From Clostridiales bacterium (GTDB lineage: Bacteria > Bacillota > Clostridia > Lachnospirales > Lachnospiraceae): a stretch of DNA of 11,836 bases. Shown one piece after another: positions 7,501 to 11,836 of the stretch. The stretch is from the NCBI GenBank assembly GCA_015655565.1, contig JAATEU010000155.1, forward strand, positions 1 to 11,836, given 5' to 3'. Made by a program: the position numbers and the translations under genes. The number at the start of each line of letters is the position of its first letter. Within the stretch, counting starts at the first letter, position 1. Under the pieces are notes generated by a model. It searched no databases. It saw only the letters and a program-made list of their open reading frames with translations, and had not been told where the DNA came from.

Positions 7501-8530
7501 TACTTTTAAGGCAGATGGGGAATTGGATTATAGTGAACACCAACAAAATAATACAAACAATACTATTTTATTTCCAATTACAATCGATATCGAATCACCG
7601 GTTCTTGAAAATGTAACGGTAAATGACAGTAATATCCAGATCCGTGTCAAAGATAACCAGTATGTTTCAGCTGTTTTCCTGTTTGATAAAGAAAATCCGG
7701 ACAATCCGGCCGCTTCTATCCTTATAGATGAAGATGAAAAAGGTGTATCCACACCAATTATTGCTGATTTGGAGGATTTGGGATTAACGGGTAAAACATC
7801 CTCCGATCTGGCTGTTACTATATTTGATTACGCCATGAATGAAGGTACCTATTCACTTGATCAGGGGGCTGCAACAACTCCGGCGGTTCCCGAAGTTTCA
7901 CCAACTCCAACGGTTCCTGAAGCTTCACCGACTCCGACAATTCCTGAAGTCTCGCCGATTCCAACCCCGAAGCCAACTCAGAAACCAACTCAGGTTCCGA
8001 CCTCAACTCCGGCTCCAACACCGTCCCCGGTAAGCTACCTGGATTTTGTTAAAGTTACTCCCTCCAATAAAACATTATATATTGGCCAGACCAGTAAAAT
8101 TGCAGTAACTTTTCCATCCGGATTGACAAAAAAAGATGTAACTTCAGTATCTTATAGTTCCGGCAATAAATCAATTGCAGCCGTTTCCGCCAAAGGCATT
8201 ATAACAGCTAAGAAAGCCGGAACTGCAGCGATTACGACAAAAGTTACTATCAATGGCACATCAAAAAATTTCACTACAAAAATCACGGTTAAGAAGCCCT
8301 ATATAAGTTTTATTAAGAAACAAGCAGCTGTCACTGCTGGCAAATCTTATACTTTTACTGCAAAAACCTATGGAATAAGCGGTAAAATCACATACCGTGT
8401 ATCAAATACAAAGCTTGCTGTGATAAATAAGAAAACAGGAAAGCTGACAGCAAAAAAAGCGGGTACCGTATACGTGATTGCAAAGGTAGGTACTATTACT
8501 AAAAAATATAAGGTTGCCATTAAAAAATAA
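4541..8530 (+). CDS. Secreted multidomain subtilisin-like (S8) serine protease
   Basis: Counted from ATG 4541 it has 1329 residues. Residues 1-28 form a signal peptide (MRKKI, hydrophobic core, then a likely cut near AKTA). An I9-like prodomain spans about 66-180. The S8 domain covers about 188-650 with the full catalytic set: D210 (VLDTG), H287 (HGTHVAG), N387 (SAGN) and S613 (GTSMAAPH). A PA domain (about 446-562) is inserted before the Ser. A C5a-peptidase-type Fn3-like region (about 706-823) and further beta-rich domains (to about 1100, including SPNSDGEFDS) follow. A Pro/Thr linker (about 1112-1163) leads to two Lys-rich bacterial Ig-like (Big_2) domains ending the protein. No LPXTG, SLH or membrane anchor is seen. 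It resembles lactocepin/C5a-peptidase enzymes that cut extracellular proteins. An in-frame ATG exists at 4454, but that extension is encoded by repeat copy B, so 4541 is preferred; its SD is weak. Confidence 0.9.
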   Translation: MRKKITAAITVIVFMVTSIMANPVIFAKTAVVQEELKTFTKVENPDEIKKNTVSGNTLGTDYGPEDEVTVIVELEEIPLLEHYAKIDATRYSGQKSSFDEYAGTNEAEQITNRLLKQQKKVTDKLQALKSVESTADVLYNYTAVMNGFAVKVKYKALGEIKKLPTVKTTYIAGYYEKIEPVMDTSTNTIGAVLTWDLNYRGEGTVVAVLDTGLDTDHTGFQTVPALPKFTVDDIQQKINESTGLKSDVTDAGKTYVSAKIPYAYDYADKDTKVTPSRLSVELNGNEHGTHVAGTIAAPDGDSDKITGVAPEAQLLIMKVFSDTIGSTGAYTEDILAALDDTVTLGADVINMSLGSASGFTDEGEASVTDVYDRIAKAGIALAVSAGNSHSSSYNNGLNGYALSGNPDTSVVGTPSTYTASTSVASTVNANYHTSYFEVDGQKIPYTETATESQPLFGNLSVVSGSAIEYVPIPNAGNDSDYDEIDLNDKIALVQRGSITFNDKLLNASNHGAIGIIVYNNQPGTISMAIENYVIPAVFITQEDGKKLLSVADKIVTVTSDSGIFPDDNANQSSDFSSWGVTPDLKLKPEISAPGENIYSTLPFNQYGSMSGTSMAAPHIAGTFALVKQYLNSAEKFSTEYENSELANALLMSTAVPAKNSGGTYYSPRKQGSGIVNVYNAVNTDAYLYVVDGEEEYQRPKLNLGDDVLKTGEFKKSFHIKSVTGSAITFIPEITTLTENDNGGVIGETPYDISGDTNVIISVDGNYTDIITLQPGDDVEVTVTIRLSDPVKDYLDASFDNGEFIDGFVILNSVETPYDLTLPFMGFYGDWTQAPLFDSGSANNLQGYQQSIHALYTGGYDGYSYLGVNPFDGNAYALIGEYNPSIYQDLYDTLQPAADEDKIAISPNSDGEFDSFDIAQFSLLRNALNLNWSITDADGTVIDSGSQTYETKSTYNATQKFIKPAYIENLAWEGRDGNGNLFDNNTVVTFKADGELDYSEHQQNNTNNTILFPITIDIESPVLENVTVNDSNIQIRVKDNQYVSAVFLFDKENPDNPAASILIDEDEKGVSTPIIADLEDLGLTGKTSSDLAVTIFDYAMNEGTYSLDQGAATTPAVPEVSPTPTVPEASPTPTIPEVSPIPTPKPTQKPTQVPTSTPAPTPSPVSYLDFVKVTPSNKTLYIGQTSKIAVTFPSGLTKKDVTSVSYSSGNKSIAAVSAKGIITAKKAGTAAITTKVTINGTSKNFTTKITVKKPYISFIKKQAAVTAGKSYTFTAKTYGISGKITYRVSNTKLAVINKKTGKLTAKKAGTVYVIAKVGTITKKYKVAIKK
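7886..7966 (+). repeat. Three 27-bp tandem repeats in the protease linker
   Basis: Three diverged copies of a 9-codon unit encode VPEVSPTPT, VPEASPTPT and IPEVSPIPT. They continue into a further Pro/Thr-rich stretch (to about 8030). The linker is a flexible spacer between the catalytic region and the C-terminal Ig-like domains. Such repeats can vary in number between strains. Confidence 0.8.
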
Positions 8531-8586
8531 GCTTTATGAATTAAATATACCAATTGAGCAAATAACTGATAATCTCTAAATTTTAT

Positions 8587-8664
8587 AGACACTCAAATAA
8601 ATTTTCCAGTAACTGTTAGATTTTAGCGGCTGCCAGTCCACTGCATTTGTTTGAGTGTCTTTTA
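8587..8664 (+). terminator. Terminator between the convergent protease and ABC operon
   Basis: AGACACTCAAA (8587-8597) pairs with TTTGAGTGTCT (8650-8660). The stem extends inward through one G-U pair and four A-T pairs to 8602/8645. On the plus strand it is followed by TTTTATC, 57 nt after the protease stop codon. The loop of about 42 nt is long. On the minus strand the stem is followed by ATAAAATTT, so it may also slow transcription from the ABC operon. Confidence 0.6.
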
Positions 8665-8684
8665 TCGTGCACCGCAACGCTATT

Positions 8685-9419
8685 TTATTTATCCGGACGG
8701 GGTATCCAGGGGCAGACATATCCTTGCAGCCTGTTGACCAGCGTGACGCTGACGAGTCCAAGGACACCAAGGATTAAAATGCCGGCATACATCTGTTTGT
8801 AATCCAGTCTCATCCACATATCCATAATATAAAAGCCCAGTCCCCATCTGGTTCCAAAGGTCTCAGCAAAAAACAGCACGGAAATGCCGGTTGCCAGACC
8901 GATACGCACAGCAGTAAACATTTCGGGGAGTACCGCCGGGATAATAATATGAAAAATAATTGCTTTATGTCCTGCCCTGATTGTTCTTAAGGGAATAAAA
9001 TACTCCCGGGGGATATTTTTTACGGCATCATGGGCCGCCACGATTACCTGAAATAACATAATAATAAAAATAATGAAAATCTTTGATAAATCACCTATGC
9101 CAAACAAAAGCATAATAAGCGGCAGCAGTGCTATTTTAGGTATCGGTGCCAGCAAATAAATAACCGGTGAAAAAAAATCACTCAATTGTTTATGGTAACC
9201 GATTAAAATACCCACAGGCATTCCGATAATAACCGCAAATAAAACACCTGCCATCAGTCTCAAACTGCTATAAAAGCCATGAATCATAATTAAATTAAAA
9301 TTTTTACCCATGGCTTTTATTACCTCTAAAAAAGTGGGAAATATGTTATTATCCGTTATGGCTGCCAGAATCTGCCATAAAACAATCAGAAACAGGGTAC
9401 CAAACCATTTTTTCATCAT
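8685..9419 (-). CDS. ABC importer permease, SsuC/TauC/NrtB type
   Basis: A 244-residue inner-membrane protein with about six helices. Residues about 89-118 (LAPIPKIALLPLIMLLFGIG) and a late AETFGTRWGLGFYI segment are typical of permeases for sulfonate, taurine, nitrate, thiamine-precursor and riboflavin importers. The cytoplasmic EAA-type loop that contacts the ATPase is seen as RTIRAG...IIIPAVLPEM (about 144-166). The start is ATG at 9419 with SD GGAGG 7 nt upstream; a second ATG follows directly. It is the last gene of the four-gene operon, 34 bp after the ATPase gene, and is expected to work as a homodimer. The substrate cannot be assigned from sequence. Confidence 0.85.
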   Translation of the reverse strand: MMKKWFGTLFLIVLWQILAAITDNNIFPTFLEVIKAMGKNFNLIMIHGFYSSLRLMAGVLFAVIIGMPVGILIGYHKQLSDFFSPVIYLLAPIPKIALLPLIMLLFGIGDLSKIFIIFIIMLFQVIVAAHDAVKNIPREYFIPLRTIRAGHKAIIFHIIIPAVLPEMFTAVRIGLATGISVLFFAETFGTRWGLGFYIMDMWMRLDYKQMYAGILILGVLGLVSVTLVNRLQGYVCPWIPRPDK

Positions 9420-9453
9420 GCCTGACCCTCCTTTTTTCTAATGGTATTCCCGG

Positions 9454-10050
9454 TTACTTTGATTCTAAATTCAGGATCCTGCTTCCCATATATTCTGCTT
9501 CTTCCACATTGTGAGTTACAAATAAGGTGGTTATCGTATGCTGTTTCTGCAATTCCATAAAAATATCCTGAACCTCCCTTTTTGTTTTCACATCCAGTGC
9601 GGAAAAAGGTTCATCCATCAATATAATGTCAGGTTCATAAAAAAACACCTGGCCGAGAGCTGCTCTTTGATATTGCCCGCCGCTGAGAAACAGTGGATAT
9701 TGCTTTTCGTATCCGGATAAACCCAGACTTTCAATCAGTTCCCTCGCTCTTTTTTTATCCACCCGTCCTTTTTCTATTTTTCTTAACAAAACAATATTAT
9801 CATAAACCGTTTTCCACGGGAGCAGGCAATTGTTCTGGGAGATAAATGCAATTCTGCTGTTTTTCGGAATGGTAATCCTTCCTTTGTATCGGGTATGTAT
9901 GCCTGCAATTATTTTCAGGATTGTAGACTTTCCGATTCCGGAAGCACCGGTCAGCGCGGCAATTTCACCTTTATTAATTATAAAAGATATATCTTCCAGA
10001 ATGGGCTGTCCCGGTTCATAATAAATTGTCTGAATATCAAGTTCTATCAT
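9454..10050 (-). CDS. ABC importer ATPase, SsuB/TauB/NrtD type
   Basis: A complete nucleotide-binding domain of 198 residues from ATG 10050. Counting from the upstream ATG 10062, Walker A is GASGIGKST (39-47), the Q-loop Gln is Q76 (ISQNNCLLPW), the signature is LSGGQ (126-130), Walker B is IILMDEP (146-152) with E151, and the H-switch is H184. All catalytic residues are intact. It lacks the C-terminal extension of some family members and is slightly short for the family. ATG 10050 is preferred because GGGAG lies about 5 nt before it, while 10062 has no SD. It hydrolyses ATP to power the neighbouring permease. It starts 38 bp after the binding-protein gene stops. Confidence 0.9.
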   Translation of the reverse strand: MIELDIQTIYYEPGQPILEDISFIINKGEIAALTGASGIGKSTILKIIAGIHTRYKGRITIPKNSRIAFISQNNCLLPWKTVYDNIVLLRKIEKGRVDKKRARELIESLGLSGYEKQYPLFLSGGQYQRAALGQVFFYEPDIILMDEPFSALDVKTKREVQDIFMELQKQHTITTLFVTHNVEEAEYMGSRILNLESK

Positions 10051-10088
10051 TTTGGCTCCCATCGCGCAGCGTGATTAAACAACACATT

Positions 10089-10994
10089 TTAATTTATTTT
10101 TTTAACAAGTTCATCATAGGTATATTCCTGTTCCAGCAGCTCCTTTTCAATCAGCCAGTTCATGGCATTTAATACCTGTTCTTCCTCCGGAAGTGCCGTT
10201 TTTTCATATTCCGGCAGTACAATTTCAAGAGCTGATTCAGGAAGTCCAAGTTTTTCAGTGACTGCAGGCATGAATTCGGCAGAATCCGTACTGTTGATAT
10301 ATTCCACCGCTTTATCATAGGCATCGTATAAGGCTTTTATTTCACTGTTTTTTTTCTCTGCAGCAGCTTTGGTAAATAACATAACACCCGGATTTATTCC
10401 TAATTGATCGGAAGTATTTACTATGATTGCACCTTCATTTCCTGCTGCCGTAATAAAAGGTTCCGGCACAGCAATCGCATCAATCTGATTATTTTGCAAA
10501 AGCTCAAGCCTTGACGGTATCTTTGGCACCGAAATCTTTTTAAGAAGAGCGGGATCCCCTCCGTCTGCCAAAACCATACTGTCTGTTACATATTCAATAA
10601 CCGTATTCAGACTGAGTCCGATTTCTTTACCCTCCAGCATTTTTGCACCGGTCACACCGGAATCCTTTCCTGCCACAATACCATATCGTCCGTATATTTG
10701 GGAGGTGATAAATACCGGAAATTCTCCCTCCTGTGCAAGGCAGACGGCCAGCACATCCGAAATACTTCCGTCCAGATTGCCGGAATAAAGAGCGCTGTCC
10801 CGGTCCACGGAACTTTGATAGATTTCTAATATTACATTATCCTCTAAATAACCCTGCTGCTCTGCCACAACAAAGGGAATTGAGCCAAGATCCGGCAGGA
10901 TACCCACCGTTAAATTATTTTTTTCCTTCGAGCATGCCGACAACAGCAGCATGGATACTATCAAACATAATACATAAGCCTTTTTTAAATTCAT
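10089..10994 (-). CDS. ABC substrate-binding lipoprotein, NMT1/THI5-MqnA/SBP-like
   Basis: A 301-residue exported protein. From ATG 10994 the N-terminus MNLKKAY, a hydrophobic core and LLSAC (Cys21) form a lipoprotein signal, so the protein is lipid-anchored outside the membrane. The mature part starts with NNLTVGILPDLGSIPFVVAEQQGYLEDN, the usual opening of NMT1/THI5-like periplasmic-binding folds. This family binds small anionic or heterocyclic ligands such as sulfonates, nitrate, pyrimidine precursors, riboflavin or aromatic acids. The start 10994 is chosen because AAAGGA lies 8 nt upstream and it gives a proper signal; the longer frame from 11042 would overlap ubiX by 47 bp. It begins 1 bp after the ubiX stop codon, indicating translational coupling. 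The ligand is unknown. Confidence 0.85.
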   Translation of the reverse strand: MNLKKAYVLCLIVSMLLLSACSKEKNNLTVGILPDLGSIPFVVAEQQGYLEDNVILEIYQSSVDRDSALYSGNLDGSISDVLAVCLAQEGEFPVFITSQIYGRYGIVAGKDSGVTGAKMLEGKEIGLSLNTVIEYVTDSMVLADGGDPALLKKISVPKIPSRLELLQNNQIDAIAVPEPFITAAGNEGAIIVNTSDQLGINPGVMLFTKAAAEKKNSEIKALYDAYDKAVEYINSTDSAEFMPAVTEKLGLPESALEIVLPEYEKTALPEEEQVLNAMNWLIEKELLEQEYTYDELVKKIN

Positions 10995-10995
10995 T

Positions 10996-11583
10996 TCAAA
11001 TATCCTTTCCATTATTCCATTTTGTATAAAGTTCATTTTCAATTCCGGCGGATTTTAAAATCCTGCCTACAATACCGTCTATCATATCCCCATAATTCTC
11101 CGACTTAGCGTAAAACACCGGAACCGGCGGTATAATAACAGCCCCGCATTCACTAAGGGTAAGGAGGTTTTTTAAATGGATTGCATGAAGGGGTGCTTCC
11201 CTGGGCGATAAGACAAGTTTCGTCTTTTCTTTCAGGCATACATCCGCCGCGCGGCAGAGTAAATTACCGCCTGCACCGGTTGCAATTTTAGCTGCCGTAG
11301 CCATGGAACACGGTACAACCATCATGGCTTCGGTAACAAAGGAACCGCTGGCTACACCGGCAAACATGTCATTGTTATCATGTACCAGGACGAATGCCTT
11401 ATTCTGACGCAGTGAAATTAAAAACGCATCCCAAAGTGTTCCCGTTTCATATTCAAATACTTTTTTCCCGGTATCGGTAATGATAATATGAAGTTCCGCC
11501 TCAAGACCCGACAGAAAACTTAACAGCCGCTTAGACAGCACACTTCCGCTAGCACCGGTTACACCGATAATATATCTTTTCAT
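10996..11583 (-). CDS. ubiX: UbiX-family flavin prenyltransferase (prenylated-FMN synthase)
   Basis: A 195-residue flavoprotein. GVTGASGS (7-14) is the FMN-binding start of the family. ASGSF (78-82) and VVPCSM (89-94), with ATGAGGNLLCRAADVCLKE (101-119), follow the UbiX/Pad1 pattern. Arg128 (SPREAP), Tyr158 (PVFY) and Arg174 (VGRIL) occupy positions of known active-site residues. The enzyme joins a dimethylallyl group to reduced FMN, giving the prFMN cofactor of UbiD-type decarboxylases. Its length is normal for the family. The start is ATG at 11583 with AAGG 7 nt upstream. It is first in an operon with an ABC importer; no UbiD partner is visible here. Repeat copy C lies directly upstream, and no promoter could be identified. 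Confidence 0.85.
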   Translation of the reverse strand: MKRYIIGVTGASGSVLSKRLLSFLSGLEAELHIIITDTGKKVFEYETGTLWDAFLISLRQNKAFVLVHDNNDMFAGVASGSFVTEAMMVVPCSMATAAKIATGAGGNLLCRAADVCLKEKTKLVLSPREAPLHAIHLKNLLTLSECGAVIIPPVPVFYAKSENYGDMIDGIVGRILKSAGIENELYTKWNNGKDI

Positions 11584-11598
11584 CTGATCACCTTAACT

Positions 11599-11675
11599 CC
11601 CATGGCATATCCGAAATGAAGTTTCGGATACTGCCTCTAATCAGGGTGTGAAAATACCCTGTATTTTCCACACCC
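11599..11675 (-). repeat. Dispersed structured repeat, copy C, in the ubiX leader
   Basis: Hairpin I is GGGTGTG-AAAATAC / GTATTTT-C-CACACCC (11644-11675): 14 bp, a 3-nt loop and one bulge. On the minus strand it is followed by TGATTAGAGGCAGTA. Hairpin II is GGCA-g-TATCCGAAA, loop CTTCA, TTTCGGATA-TGCC (11635-11604): 13 bp with the same bulged G as copy B. ATGGG then follows, ending 4 nt before the ubiX SD. The stem differs in sequence from copy B but remains paired. Confidence 0.7.
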
Positions 11676-11676
11676 G

Positions 11677-11836
11677 CTCTAGAGTGTGTTTGAAAAATGC
11701 TTGTGCCGGGCTGGATGCTCCACTTTGTGGGAGGCAAGGAGCGATTTCGGGTGCGTAGTGGGTGCTACGCTCCCAAAATCGCGACGCAGTATACCGCAAA
11801 GTGGAGCGGCCAGAGCGGTGCAATGATTTTCCAAAC
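11677..11836. mobile_element. MITE/REP-like nested palindrome, truncated at the window end
   Basis: GC-richer than its surroundings and almost wholly palindromic. Outer arms beginning GTTTG (11688) and ending CAAAC (11836) match at 33 of 43 positions. Within these are perfect 11-bp arms GCTCCACTTTG (11717-11727) and CAAAGTGGAGC (11797-11807). At the centre, GCGATTT-GGG-GCGTAG pairs with CTACGC-CCC-AAATCGC (11741-11782; 16 pairs, two mismatches, loop TGGGTG). A CTCTAGAG palindrome (11677-11684) lies at the left end. No transposase is encoded; an open frame across it is only the repeat read through. It resembles small non-autonomous elements of Clostridia. Confidence 0.65.

Noticed and set aside
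7818..8033. Overlapping low-complexity frames on both strands in the protease linker
   Set aside because: They are shadows of the Pro/Thr tandem repeat in the real reading frame.
11581..11640. FMN riboswitch upstream of ubiX
   Set aside because: The leader does not contain the conserved FMN-aptamer segments; its structure is explained by repeat copy C.
11641..11823. 60-residue frame on the minus strand across the right-edge palindrome
   Set aside because: It is entirely within the repeat element, has no SD, and is a read-through of inverted-repeat DNA.

Overview
The window is AT-rich and is most likely from an anaerobic low-GC Firmicute, probably a Lachnospiraceae/Clostridia-type bacterium. 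The basis is base composition, strong Gram-positive Shine-Dalgarno (SD) sites, a Gram-positive lipoprotein signal, a large secreted subtilisin with C-terminal bacterial Ig-like domains, and GC-richer palindromic intergenic repeats. The taxonomic call is inference, because no rRNA or other marker gene is present.

Left part (1-3233), minus strand: a two-gene surface-glycan unit. A consensus promoter (TTGACA, 18 bp, TATAAT) drives a 592-residue multi-pass membrane protein resembling GT-C glycosyltransferases. A 413-residue Wzx-like polysaccharide flippase follows. The unit ends in a hairpin that is also part of a dispersed repeat (copy A).

Middle part (3234-8684): a hairpin-rich intergenic stretch precedes a small ferritin/rubrerythrin-like protein on the minus strand. 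That gene is divergent from a very large secreted S8 protease on the plus strand. The protease has an extended -10 promoter and a leader of nearly 400 nt that is rich in possible stems. Repeat copy B lies exactly between the good SD site and the start codon of the signal peptide. A long hairpin terminator follows the gene.

Right part (8685-11583), minus strand: a compact operon in the order flavin prenyltransferase (UbiX family), substrate-binding lipoprotein, ABC ATPase, ABC permease. This looks like an Ssu/Tau/Nrt-type importer linked to prenylated-FMN synthesis. No UbiD-type decarboxylase, the usual user of prenylated FMN, is in the window.

Right edge (11584-11836): repeat copy C directly precedes ubiX, followed by a GC-richer, roughly 160-bp nested palindrome that looks like a MITE or REP-type element cut off by the window end.

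The least ordinary observation is the A/B/C repeat. All three copies share a GGCAGTA core after a first hairpin. Copies B and C then form a second hairpin whose stem sequence differs but stays complementary, with the same bulged G, and both end in TGC(A/C)ATGGG just upstream of a start codon. This is a structured, apparently mobile or regulatory repeat rather than an ordinary spacer.
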